64,000 nucleotides of DNA from Neelides folsomi. Its lineage: Eukaryota > Arthropoda > Collembola > Neelipleona > Neelidae. The translations under genes and the position numbers were made by a program. Position 1 is the first letter of the stretch. Each line of letters starts with the position of its first letter. The stretch covers positions 124,001 through 188,000 of the forward strand of contig JAQGBZ010000023.1 of the NCBI GenBank assembly GCA_034687125.1, given 5' to 3'. Below, in pieces: positions 12,201 through 22,937 of this stretch. The notes below the pieces were generated by a model. It had not been told where the DNA came from. It did not search any database and saw only the letters and a list, made by a program, of their open reading frames with translations.

Positions 12201-15200
12201 TTTCTATTAGGTATATAATTTATGAATTTGAAATTAAAAATAGTATAATATATATATTTCTCACCTCTGAATGACCAAAATAGTTAATTATATGACTATT
12301 ATTTTGAACTTAAGACTTGTGTATGTGGATAATTATTAATTATGATTTTGAGCTTTAAATCAATTTCATCGTCTCAAGTTGGAAAACTCTTGACACAGAG
12401 GCTCTTTTGTTGTGAACTTAAACCTTTCCTTATCTATACTCACAATTTTGCATATGAATGTGTTTGTGAAACAGTATTGTAAGATTTATGAACATTGGGG
12501 TAATTGCTATTTTTATTGGGGTAAATAGAATAAATCACTGGGGTACCGTTTTATTGTTATTGGGGGAAACGCTATTGAGGTCATTTATATTAAAAAATTG
12601 GGGTACGATCTATTATTCTTGGGGGTCTTTAAATGGTATCCAAATTTAATTGACATTTTAATTAAACAGACCAAAATTAACGAATTGGAAAACAAAATTC
12701 AAGAACTTGCCAAGCTAAAGGAAGATGTTGAATATTCTCTTAATCATGAAATTGAAAAGGTTGAGAAACAAAAATGCGATTTGGAGCTTGCGAGTCAAAA
12801 GTTTTATAACGACTTGCAAATCCACAAGGAAAAGCTTGAAATAAAAGAAAAAGAGTATACTAAATTATCAATGTTTTATAATAATTATAACCGAAACAAT
12901 TATAATGTAATACTTAATGAGACTAACGTTATTGAACTCTGATGATTAAATAAAATTAGGAACTCATTGATTCGAATATCTTGTGATAGCAAATTAAAGA
13001 ACCAATTTAATCTTTTGGCTTCTAAATACGCTCAGTTAGAGAAAGAAAAGCAAAAATGTGAAGTTGAATTGCATAAAACTCATATAAGGTTTGATCCTTA
13101 ATTAAAATTTTTATTGTTTTCTGAACTTTATACAACATTTGCTTAATTTCATTTTAATGTTTTTGCATTTTTAATTGCGTTCAATATTCAGATTGTCCAG
13201 TAACGAATCCGAGCTCAAAGACGCTGAAGAATCACTCGAGCGGATTAGGGGCGACTTCCACCGCGAGAACACAATGCTACAATTCGAACTCAAAAACACG
13301 GAATCCGACCTTAAGAAGGAAAGGGTTAAAATGGAAGTTCACTCGAAAGAATGCAAGGAAGTGACAAGCAAAACCAAACATTTGATTGAGCATTTGGTAA
13401 ATGAGAAAAATTCGCTTAGAAAATGCTTACAGGACTCAAACCAAAGGAGAGATGAGCTCGAGAAAAACCTCAATCTTCTCTTAAAAGAAACAGAAGAGAA
13501 ATCAAAAGCCGAGAATGAAAAGTCTACCAAATTGAATGAAACTCTCAATGAGAAAAATGTGCAACTCTTTTCCATTGAAAAAGAATGGAGTGATCTTGCA
13601 TTGCAATTCCATAAGGTTGAAATTGACAAGAAGAAATATTCTGAGTTGCTTTTCGACGCTAAATCAAAATTTACCGAGAATCGGAAAAAACTCGAGAATG
13701 AAAAGAAGCAATGTGAAATTGAAAAGGAAGCAATTGAGTAATTTAAATTAATTTAAAAATTACAAATTAATTTACTAATAGAACAAACCTTTAATCATAT
13801 ATTATATCCTACTTACTGTACTTAAAGGATGCCCAAATCTTCAACCTGATATCTTCAACTTTTAAATTCATATTTAGAAAAGAATTAAAAAATGTACGCG
13901 AAAATTTGGCAATTTTGCAAAAAGTGTCTGAAGATCATCATCGCACGACCTTAAAACTCCGAAGCGAGTTAGAAGACGAACGCAAAGACAAATTCCATTT
14001 AGAACGCGAATTAAGCGAATGCAAAATGAAGGAAGAAAAATTGAAACGTCATTTGGAAGCTGAAGAGGACGAGAACGAGGAATTGCGTGAAAAAGTTGAG
14101 CGTCTTGAAAAAGGCGTGATCGAGTTGGAGCATAAATTGCAATCACACGACTGTGAAGATCAAGTGGAATCGAAGTGGAAAGGTCGGGTGAAGGAAATGG
14201 AATTAGACCTCCACCGGCGACTCCAACAATGGAAATCCTCCATGGAGGCCGCGAAGAGGGAGAGAGATGCGGCTGTGGCAGCTGCAAGGTTCGCCTCTAT
14301 TATTACTCATTCAATACATCCACAATATACGAATCCGGATGCAATCTCCAATAAATCTTTGTTTCGTTTATCAAACGCCTCCTCATATTCCCCACGTGCA
14401 TTTTATTTTACAATACAAAAATCTTTTTACTTTATATATACCATCAATTCAATAAAAGTCTTTCCATTAAATATCCCTATAAGCTTTTTTATTATAAAGA
14501 GTTCAATATCCCATTAGAACCGTACAGCACATACCACAAGATTAAACTGTATAATTAACATTGTAAAAATGCACGATTATTTTGATGATTATTTTCATAG
14601 AAATTCTGTTTTTCTTTACAGGAGAGCAATGGAGCATTTAGAACTGACCAACTCAAAATGCGAAACTCGTGTTTTAGAAATTCTGAGTCAATCAAGAAGG
14701 GAAAACATGAAAAACGCGACAAGACTTGAAAGACAATTGACAGAAAGAACTACAAAGGTTGCTTATAAAATAAAATTTTTAATTACAATTTCAATTTAGC
14801 CAATTTATAATTAATTTAAGATCTCTTTTTTATTTATATTTATTATCTATCTGTATTTACGTCATGGTCAAAACATTTTTAGTGTTAATTATTAATGCGT
14901 AGTTAATTATTTTTATGCTTATAATTTTTTACTCCCGTTTATAAAAGGTTTGCTATATAAAACTTTGGTTTTAATTTCGTACTTCATTGAATTGAATGAA
15001 GAGAATTGAATTTCGTCCTATATATAAATTGGATAGAGATGGGAGAAATGATTGATATATGAGATATTTGTCTCGTTTGCAGATCGGGGAGTTGGACAGA
15101 GACCTTCAGAGGGTTCGTCTCCATTCAAGTCAAATCCAACAGAGCTTGACATCCAGAATTCAACAGTTGCAGAACGCTCTCAACCTCTGCATTGGACAAC

Positions 15201-15247
15201 CCCTAAACAGCTTCAACTCAGCTGAAATGGGGAATTTCGCCCTTTGA
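9276..15247 (+). CDS. Long coiled-coil protein, family not identified
   Basis: Probable exons are 9276-9731, 9919-10050, 12670 to about 12914, about 12998-13088, 13192-13737, 13878-14288, 14622-14757 and 15083-15247. All junctions except the third/fourth are unambiguous in phase; that one has several possible acceptors between 12950 and 13000. The product is about 720 aa and almost entirely a charged heptad coiled coil, for example SKTKHLIEHLVNEKNSLRK and RDELEKNLNLLLKETEEK. The N-terminal third is Glu/Arg/Asn-rich. The C-terminus leaves the coil and ends QNALNLCIGQPLNSF followed by NSAEMGNFAL and a stop. No head domain, kinase or membrane segment is visible. Composition suits a cytoskeletal, centrosomal or ciliary rod protein, but I cannot name it. 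The start at 9276 is the first ATG after an upstream stop; an earlier 5' exon is possible. Intron 2 has been enlarged by a MULE insertion. Confidence 0.75.
10205..10305 (+). repeat. Left terminal cluster of five CCCCAAT units
   Basis: Five copies of CCCCAAT lie at 10205-10212, 10227-10233, 10256-10263, 10278-10284 and 10299-10305, spaced about 20-29 bp. They occur in mirror orientation at the other end of the MULE. Such subterminal repeats in Mutator-like elements are usually transposase binding sites; that role is inferred here. Confidence 0.8.
10445..12201 (-). pseudogene. MULE transposase with FLYWCH-like and SWIM zinc fingers, broken
   Basis: Reading leftwards from 12201, the N-terminus (MSQSLQAYSSQSEED) leads into a FLYWCH/WRKY-GCM1-like zinc-binding region containing WEYKNKF, then C-x5-C and H-x-H near 11930-12060. 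The MULE catalytic core follows, in pieces: HADATYKLIWNGFP near 11490-11530 (first Asp), LAVTYGESTEDYEFVFQSLK then LVADCA near 11350-11450 (second Asp), and NNALETTNRLIKDEG near 10990-11030 (Glu). The SWIM finger CTCPYYSKNYVCKHLIGIAA is at about 10577-10636, followed by a basic tail with GRPSKAKKAL. The pieces lie in different frames, so the gene has several breaks and is not functional. Domain order is the standard one for animal MULE transposases. Confidence 0.85.
12494..12625 (+). repeat. Right terminal cluster of six ATTGGGG units
   Basis: Copies lie at 12494-12500, 12515-12521, 12537-12543 (ACTGGGG variant), 12559-12566, 12597-12603 and 12618-12625 (CTTGGGG variant). They are the inverse of the units at 10205-10305. 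Three are followed by TA or TAA (GGGGTA), matching TACCCC at the left end. Confidence 0.8.
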
Positions 15248-17824
15248 ACAAAATGATTTTTATCTTACAAAGGGCCCTTAAGCTTTGAGTACCCTCCAGT
15301 TACTAATTTTAGATATTCCTAAACCTGTAGAGTACATTGTCATTACATTGTTAAATTTTGTTAAATAATTAACTACGTATTTCTCAATATTTCTCATTCT
15401 AAATATGAAATATCTTAAAAATAATAATATGATATAAACTCGTATTTTTTCGTACTTTTACAATAAAATATAAAAAAGCACTTTTTTATAGAAATGGGTA
15501 TCTTATAAAAAATACCTACTAGGTCACCGATTGTGAGATGGATTTCAATTAACTTTGATAGTTATTTTATGATAAATAATAAAATAGTGTGTCATTATAA
15601 AACAACATGATTTATGTGGTCGGTTAATTTCCATAATTCATAATGGGAGGGAGTGTTTATACTCCAAATCATCTGTTGCATAATTTCCCTATCAATTCCC
15701 TCAATGAAGTCAATGAGTCATTTGAGGAAGAGCAAAAGAAGGCAGTGGTTGATTTTTTTGTATTTGATTTAGGCAGTTGATTCTGCTCTTCATTTTTCAG
15801 CTCCAAATGGCAATTTTGTCAAAGAGCGAGACAAATCTAAATGAAAGTGATAAGTGGAGGAAGTGAAAGGGTGAGGAAATTCGCCGTGTAATAACTCGCC
15901 CGCATTTCCACCCGATTTTTCATTCTTTCGATCCACCGAAAATAAATTTTATTCATCACCTTTTCCAATCCCAATGTACATAAAATGTTATATTGCATCC
16001 ATTCTATGTAATACTTTTGATCATGGCATTTAAAACATGAGGATTGTAAAAAGCAATGAGAGCTTTCTTTGTCCTCCCTGTAATCCTTTCTTAATCCATG
16101 AAAATTCATTCGAATCCGCCACCGTCAACTTGTGAATTAAACGGCTTTAATCCTTTTCATTCCCGTTTTGTACTTTGCCCAATTTGACACGCCATGTAAT
16201 ACGCTTAATGCTCATAACTTATAACAATATACATTAGAGGAAATGCTTACCAAAAGTGCAGATCTGTATTATTGTTATCGGAAAGGGTTAAAAGGGTTCA
16301 TATTCAATAATTTATAGAAAAAATAGAATATAAAATTTCATCATTTGATATCTCTCTAACCAGCCGAGTCTGTTTCATTTTGATCTAAAGAGGAATAAAA
16401 GGAAGAGGATGGTTTGAATAGGAAATCCCCTTGGGCATCTCATCCTTAAATTCAATAATGAAAAGAGACGAGATGGTTTATGTGTATAGTATTAATATAT
16501 ATTTATACCATGTATGGTGGAGATGGTATATGGAGCAGAAGGGGGGTTGATTACAATGGAAGTGAATTTATAGGAGGTTTGATGGTCACCGGACCGACAA
16601 GGCACCCAAGAAGAATTATGATAGGGGGGCATTTATGAGGAAGGGTTAAGGGTCATTCGGATGGGGACAGGTGGCCCTAAAAAGGGAACCACCATCATTG
16701 CACTGCTTTGCCTTCAGCTCTTAATGGTAAAAGTGAATATGAGCAGACTCTTGTGTCTTTTTCTATCTCGACTTTGTTCAATGGTTCCATGCAGAGTAGT
16801 GAATCATTTTAACTCGAATAAATGAATGCGAAAAGGACTTTTGTTCTCGTGCTCATAAAAAATTGACTGGGCCAACAAAGTGGGTGAGGGGGTGAATCCA
16901 CACATGCTTTGCTTTATACCAAGAAATCACGTCGTTACAATTGCAAGGCCCCATACATCTGGATACTTCATTCGCCATTGTTGGCTTTGTAATTAAAGGG
17001 GCCCATTTCATGACATTATTGCACATTGTACATTTCAAATTCCAATTTCGAATTTCTCCCTAATTGGTAATATTATAAGAATATGAGATGGTTAGAAAAA
17101 TCTTTAGCATAAATTCATAATATTCATATTGTAATTACCTACAGAAGAAATTAAGATTTTATATATACCCTAATTGTTATTTTATAAGAAAGGAAAATCA
17201 TTTATAAAGATAATGAATTCAAAGTTTCAATTTGAATCTCCTAAAATTTTGAGCAATGATAAGAGTACAGGCTGAAAGTACAAATGATAAACAAAGGATT
17301 TAAATGAATGACCATTGGAGCATGGATCTTGATCGAGTTCTATTGAAAAACCCGAGTGTCTCTTCATTGCGGACATTGAAGTTTGAGTGGAGATGAGCGA
17401 GGATTGTGGATTTGTAGGCTGAGCCCTTCGTGGACCATTTGCCAAGAGGTCACTTAAGGGAATCCCCGGAGTGGTGCACGTGGGCTCTCGTGCCAATCCT
17501 CGATTACCAAACATCCCCTCCGCACCCTTCGTCCTTCCACAACTCCCGGATTGAATCTCTCTCACTTTCATCCTGAATTTCATCCAATTAACAACTTCCC
17601 TTCCTCTTTCATCTTATTCACTCTTTCAACCCTTTCTTTTACTACTCTTTAACTTGCGATTTACTTCAACACTAAAATTATTATAAATAAAGTATAAAAG
17701 TTCATTTTAAAGAGAAAAAATATTGTTGAAAGTCGTTTGAAAAGTTAGTTTTAATTTTAACTAAAATAACACACTTTTAAAGTTTAAATAATAGCTCCAT
17801 TTAAAGATCATTTCAACAGTAAAT
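15248..17824. other. Noncoding region upstream of the tap-like bHLH gene
   Basis: No convincing gene. The minus-strand ORFs at 15837-16109, 16853-17038 and 17227-17583 lack domains and flanking splice logic. GC rises in patches at about 15830-16150, 16370-16700 and 17310-17580, standing out from the AT-rich background. Because the next gene is a proneural-type transcription factor, these patches are candidates for enhancers or promoter; that is inference only. Confidence 0.45.
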
Positions 17825-18655
17825 ATGATGGGAATGAATTATCATCATCATGTTGAACCGATTCATGTACTCCAACAACAAGAATATTATTACGGTCAAT
17901 CCGCCAGTGTTGTTCATCACCATCCTCAACTTCCCCATCACCTCGACCATCATCACACACCAACAACACACGAAATGTTAATTAAAGAAGAAGTAACTTC
18001 ACCCATTCAACTCCAACATCAATTTCCGATTTCTCCTCCACCAACGCCATTAAAAACTCGTCGTTGTCGTCTCGACTCCTCGCGCTCCTCCGACACTGAA
18101 AAAGAAGAACTTTCCATCCCTCCCGGGCGCCCGAATCGCCGCACTCGGCGTAAAAGCCCCGCACTTGTCATGAAGCTCAAAAAGCATCGTCGCCAAAAGG
18201 CCAATGATCGCGAACGTCATCGGATGCATTTACTAAACGATGCCCTTGAACGTCTGCGTCTTGTTTTGCCCGCGATGCCTCAAGATCAACGCTTGACGAA
18301 AATCGAGACCCTGCGTTTTGCTCACAATTACATTTGGGCTTTGAGCCAGGCTGTGAGCGTGATCAATTCCCTGGGCGAGGACGGGAAGGTTGAGTCGGCA
18401 GATGGGAAATATGTTGTCCGGGTCGGGAACGTGCGGATTGTGTTGAACAAAGAAGGGGAACTTCTTGAGACGATCGCCACGCGACCTTCTACCCCAAATG
18501 GGCCAGGAGAGGAGGGCGAAGGGACACGCGACTTCCACGCGACCAACCCTCCTTTCCAACCACAATATTTTGGCGACAATGGGGATTGCTCCTCCAATTA
18601 CTCCTTCAACAGCTCATTTGAGGATGAGCCGGCGACAGATCAATTTTATTACTAA
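17825..18655 (+). CDS. tap: Neurogenin/tap-like bHLH transcription factor
   Basis: Single exon of 276 codons with no frame competitor. The bHLH domain is at residues 119-175: basic region [20 protein letters not shown], helix 1 [11 protein letters not shown], short loop [10 protein letters not shown], helix 2 [16 protein letters not shown]. The [14 protein letters not shown] signature is specific to the neurogenin/Tap branch of the Atonal superfamily, which forms heterodimers with Daughterless/E proteins, binds CANNTG sites and promotes neuronal fate. The N-terminal 60 residues are unusually rich in His, Gln and Tyr (runs of HHH), followed by a Pro/Ser segment and a basic patch [10 protein letters not shown]. 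The C-terminus is acidic/aromatic and ends EPATDQFYY, a plausible activation tail. One basic-region position is His where neurogenins usually have Asn (RERNRMH). ATG at 17825 is preceded by AAAT and a long AT-rich leader. Confidence 0.9.
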   Translation: MMGMNYHHHVEPIHVLQQQEYYYGQSASVVHHHPQLPHHLDHHHTPTTHEMLIKEEVTSPIQLQHQFPISPPPTPLKTRRCRLDSSRSSDTEKEELSIPPGRPNRRTRRKSPALVMKLKKHRRQKANDRERHRMHLLNDALERLRLVLPAMPQDQRLTKIETLRFAHNYIWALSQAVSVINSLGEDGKVESADGKYVVRVGNVRIVLNKEGELLETIATRPSTPNGPGEEGEGTRDFHATNPPFQPQYFGDNGDCSSNYSFNSSFEDEPATDQFYY

Positions 18656-20965
18656 AACGAAGCCACGCGACACAAACACCCGCAATCAATTGGGCTTATT
18701 GGGGAAGAAAAGAACACACGTGGCGGAGCCTTTTTAATGCTAGTTTAGATTTCACACTTATTGTTGATATTTTGTACTTGTACACTAATTGTAATTTAAT
18801 ATGCTAACATACAAACTACACATTCTACCATGTACAGATATATATTAACAGAATATATCCCATTTCCTATCATATCACATTACTATATATAACATACACG
18901 TTCATCATTGTAAAAAATATTAAACACAAACTTGAACATTAATTTTGTACATGATTTTGTGAATTTACTTTTATACCATGTTTAGTTTTTGCTGATCTTT
19001 AATTTTTAGTATACTTTCTGTGATTTTTACCATTTTAACAAATGAATGAGTAGTCAAATTAAAGTCAATTAAAAAAACTAAAAAAACTGTATTAATTTAA
19101 AATGTTTAAATAAAAACACGAAATAAACTCTAATTTTAATAACTATATAACTCCATTAATTCTACTTATTGCTACTTTAATTTTTAAAGCATAAAATGTC
19201 ACATTTACTTCATGAACTCGTGTTTTACTCGTTGATATGCACAAATCATCATGTTTGTAAATAAAGTCATTTAAATATTTCATAAAGTCATAAATTAAAC
19301 AAAAAATCAGTTTGAGGATAAAATTAACTATTCGAATATGAATTTGTCATGAAAGCGGAAGTTGGAATTAGGTAAAATGAGAAGCGTGGAATTGATTCTT
19401 CTTCGACCCTTGAGGGATTCACGGCTGAGTCTACAACTCAATGAATTCGCTTCTTTGTCTGGCACCCTCACCCTGCTAATTCAAATTCGTCACGGGCTCT
19501 TATGAACTCGTTTACATCTACTTAACCAAATCACCATTTACAATCCCATTCTCCCTTCGTTCCCCTCATTTTCCCAATTCTCGACTTCAATTTCATACAA
19601 ACAAAAACCGGCAAAGTTTCCTTGATCTCATTAGTTCCAACTCCCAAATTACTCTAAAATTACCAAACCGAAATTAAAACTTTTTAAAAACTAACTAAAT
19701 TTGTTCTTAACAAGTAAAATAAGAAATTCAGGATTAGTCAGATAATTTGTCATATTGATGAAAAACGTGCTAGAAAAATAACGATTGAAAAAGAGTGAAT
19801 GAGAAGGTCTCTATCCAACAATGGGGTAAAGTTTGAAAAGAAAGATTTGAATGAGAAATTGCATTTGCATCCATTAAGTTCTCCATTAGGGACCTTCAAT
19901 GGACTTCAATGGAGACGCGTGAAAAGATAAAAGTTGTAAATGCAATTGAATGACTCGATGCATTGAGTTAAAGTCTCTAAAAAGGAATTTGAAATTCCGC
20001 TTATGAAATGATGGAAATGGCCGTAAAACACGGTTCCTATATTATGAGTTTATAAGCCTCATCCCCCGAACTTATCCAGTGTCAAGTTGGGGTTGTTTGG
20101 GGAATCGGGGAGCGGAGGATTTAGGTGGATTTGTCTTTCTATTTAGCTTTTACCGTTTTGCTCCTCTCGCCTTTGGACAAAGGGAGTTTTGAGCAGAAGA
20201 GAAAAATCGCCGTCCCTTTTGTTGTGCTGGTCGGATGAACGCGGCCACCTGCTCCACAACCCCACTCATCCACCGGCGACACAAATCCCATTGTGAAATT
20301 ATATCAACCCCTATGAGGACTCAAATATACTATATTTATAACTACATGTAATTATGTATAACTAGGAATACCCGGATATTTAGTAGGGTCTCTGATGCCC
20401 AGTAGCCTCCGTATATCCAAATTTGGGTGGATGAATTGAATGCATTTGAATTTGTGTCCCTGTAATCAAATTTGATGGATTCTTATTCAGTCAGTCCACT
20501 CCCTCATCTGACAATCAATCATGTGAGAATGGGCGAATCTCTCGAGGCAATTTGAGGGAAAATGTCCAAGCCGCCATTCAATTCCATCTTTACACATATT
20601 TGATATCCCTTGTCCAATCGCTCCAATTCTTAATGTCTCGTAAATCCAACATGTTTAACTCGACAAAGATTGCATAGGACTAGGACAAACACGACGATTT
20701 TATTGAACACGTGCCGTTTTATATAATAAGTAGTACAAGATTATAAGTTATAGAAATTATCACAAAAACAAGATTCCTTCAGAGGACCCCATTTTTTAAT
20801 TTTTGATTTAATTAATGCTTTTAAACTTTTTGAATTTAAAGTGATCAATATTTAATTAAATCGGATTTTAAGAGTAAATACAATTTCATTAGTCATTCAC
20901 ATAAATGTTATATACTTTTTATTTATCCGGATTTTTAATCCTTTTTATGATTTTCTCTCATCAAG
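18656..20965. other. 3' flank of the bHLH gene and long noncoding spacer
   Basis: 3' UTR-like AT-rich DNA follows the bHLH stop, with AATAAA hexamers near 19109-19128. GC-richer stretches lie at about 19380-19620 and 20030-20290; the second includes a CACCTG E-box near 20245. No protein-like frame or RNA gene was recognised. The promoter of the first CAP gene, and probably its signal-peptide exon, should be near the right end. Confidence 0.45.
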
Positions 20966-21700
20966 CCAAAGCACTTATGATTTGAAAAGTTTTGAGCATC
21001 AAAATCTAGCTATAAAAATGCATAATATATTTCGCAAAAATCATAAAGTTAGAGGGCTTAAAGAAAATGAGACTGTAAGTTAAATGAAAAATAAAATAAT
21101 GTAATATACCTAATTTGCATATATCATATTGCATGTTTAAAAGCAAATTGTTGTTATAATTCGTATTTATTCATATTTCAATTACAGTTAGTTTATTATG
21201 CTGGAACTCATTGTGCTCGTCAAGTAAGGGGAAGGAGAGAAATGGACAGCGATCATTTCCATGATGGCAGATATGGGGAAAATCTCTTCTTCAGCACCGA
21301 TCCAAATCTCTTCCAATTCCCTGAAGACAAATTCACCAAATACGTGATGCAAAAATGGTACAATGAGAAAAGACATTTCAATGCCAAACAAGGGAAATTC
21401 GAGCCCATTTTCACCCAAATGGTGTGGAAGCGAACGAAGCAAATTGGTTGTGCTATGGGAAGGGAACCGATCGGGAAGAACGGGCCCAGCAGCTTCTTTT
21501 GCTGCTCTCATTGGCCACCGGGAAATAGTGGAAACATTACGCAAAACGTGTTTGCTGGCATAAAAGATATGATAAAAGATCCAGATGAAGCGGCTAACGA
21601 ACGAGAAACGCAAATGAGTTTTTCTATCAAAATCCAGCAATCATTTTCCCTTAAAGTTTTATCAATCTTTGGGTTCTTTGTGTCAATGTCAATGTGCTAA
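20966..21700 (+). CDS. CAP superfamily (GAPR-1-like) protein 1
   Basis: Exons about 20966-21074 (donor ACT|GTAAGT) and 21188-21700 (acceptor TTACAG) join in phase 0. The first contains the opening CAP helix IKMHNIFRKNHKVRGL. The second has YYAGTHCARQV, GENLFFST, VMQKWYNEKRHFN, FTQMVWKRTKQIGC and FFCCSHWPPGN, in the usual CAP order. CAP proteins are secreted or membrane-linked and include venom allergens, CRISPs and GAPR-1; the layout here fits GAPR-1/GLIPR2 best. The residue before FTQM is Ile, where the family normally has a cavity His. The C-terminus is hydrophobic (FSLKVLSIFGFFVSMSMC), resembling a membrane or lipid-anchor tail. The exon carrying the true start was not found; the 5' border is a guess at an AAG acceptor. 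Confidence 0.75.
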
Positions 21701-21705
21701 GTGCT

Positions 21706-21726
21706 AATAAATGCATAAAGAATAAA
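21706..21726 (+). terminator. Paired AATAAA poly(A) signals after CAP gene 1
   Basis: AATAAA at 21706-21711 and again at 21721-21726, only 6-26 bp after the stop codon, implying a very short 3' UTR before the next CAP copy. Confidence 0.55.
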
Positions 21727-21869
21727 AAGTGCCAATTTTCCTCAACATTTTTATATTATGTGCTTTTCCGTTATAGAAATAAATACTTAATGAATTAATA
21801 GTGTATCAAATTATTAAAATTTCATTATTCGATTACAGTTAAAATTTCCTAAGGATCGAATTCACCATC

Positions 21870-22620
21870 ATGAATCTCCAGATTTTGATTATTTTGGCTC
21901 TCTTTCATTTTTCCATAATATGATCATGACTTTCACCAGACCATATTATTACAAATTAACAAATTCCGTGGGAATCATCAATCTCGTGATTTGATAGAGT
22001 CAAGAAGTAAATTAAACTTATTATTATTCTTATTTTTTTAACTTATTCACATTCTTCATTTATCAATCAAAAAAGCAAATTCTGAAATCTTTGATTGCAT
22101 TAATTCATACAGTAAATACAAAGTTTTGGTATTTAATAAATTAGTAATATTATAATAAAATTAAAGATGACGAACTATGCCGAAGCACATTGTAAGGGTT
22201 TATCCGCAGCCGAATCTCCAAGTTGGCCTAAGCACAGTGAGAAATGAAACGAGAAGAAATATGGCGAAACTTTCTTTTAGTCTAAAGACGCTTCCGAAGT
22301 GTTCAAAACGCTGAATGATTCGGTGAATTTGCTGCTCAATCTTGGTACAATGAAATCAAAGACTACGATTTCGAGAAAGAGAAATGGAATGAGATGAAAC
22401 CTCCAGAAGCCTTCACTCAAATTGTATGGCACAAGACGAACAAAATGGGATGCGGCTTTCAAAAACATGAGTTTCGGCAAAAGTTGGTCAAATTGTTTAC
22501 GTCTGTTGCAACTTTGAGCCTCCTCAATCTTCACCGTTGACTAAAGGATCTTCATACAAAACCAATGTTGTTGCTGGGAAAACGAATATGATTAAAGATT
22601 TGAACACTTTCACAAAGTAA
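21870..22620 (+). pseudogene. CAP superfamily (GAPR-1-like) pseudogene 2
   Basis: A Kozak-like ATG at 21870 begins a typical secretion signal, MNLQILIILALFHFSII. From about 22165 the CAP core can be followed: YAEAHCKGLSA, a GENL-equivalent reading KKYGETF, SWYNEIKDYDFEKE, AFTQIVWHKTNKMGCGF, and then QIVYVCCNFEPP with a tail ending DLNTFTK. The parts are interrupted by roughly three breaks spread over two or more frames, so no complete product is possible. It sits between two better-preserved copies and is most similar in order and spacing to them, so it arose by local tandem duplication. It retains a His at the expected first cavity position (PKHSEK), unlike its neighbours. Confidence 0.75.
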
Positions 22621-22937
22621 AGAAAGAAGAGGAAAAGTCAAGCTCCGCTTTTATTAGACCTTTTTTTCTTGTTAATTATTTCTCTTCTTTTATAATGCTC
22701 TTATTGTCAGCTAATTAAACCCTAAATATGAAATGAACATTTCTTTTGTACAAGTTATAGAAATAAATTAAATAATCTTTTTATGCGTTAAAATTCTGTA
22801 AAAATTATTCCGGAACATTTGTTTTTGCATCTTTTTCATGCGTTGTGGTGCATTTCTTGTAAACTATGATTAAACTATAGTTTGCTGTGATAATTTAAGT
22901 GATAAATCATGTAGTATTTACAATTACGAGATCATAG

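Larger units (their letters stand above)
10205..12625 (-). mobile_element. MULE (Mutator-like) DNA transposon, decayed, in an intron
   Basis: The ends form imperfect inverted repeats: the left end reads CCCCCAATGATAATAGATG and continues TTACCCCAATT, and the right end in reverse complement reads CCCCCAAGAATAATAGATC and continues GTACCCCAATT. Inside both termini CCCCAAT-type units recur. The interior encodes a minus-strand MULE transposase remnant. The element is about 2.4 kb and lies wholly inside intron 2 of the coiled-coil gene, with its right end 44 bp before exon 3. A clear 8-9 bp target duplication could not be picked out by eye, so the outer borders are uncertain by a few bases. The host gene remains spliceable, and the element is oriented opposite to it. 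Confidence 0.85.

Noticed and set aside
12598-12942. ORF starting in the MULE end and running into a coiled-coil exon
   Set aside because: Chance readthrough across the intron; a good acceptor at 12668-12669 defines the real exon start.
17227-17583. 118-codon minus ORF upstream of the tap-like gene
   Set aside because: No motif or splice context; lies in a GC-raised block that is more likely regulatory.
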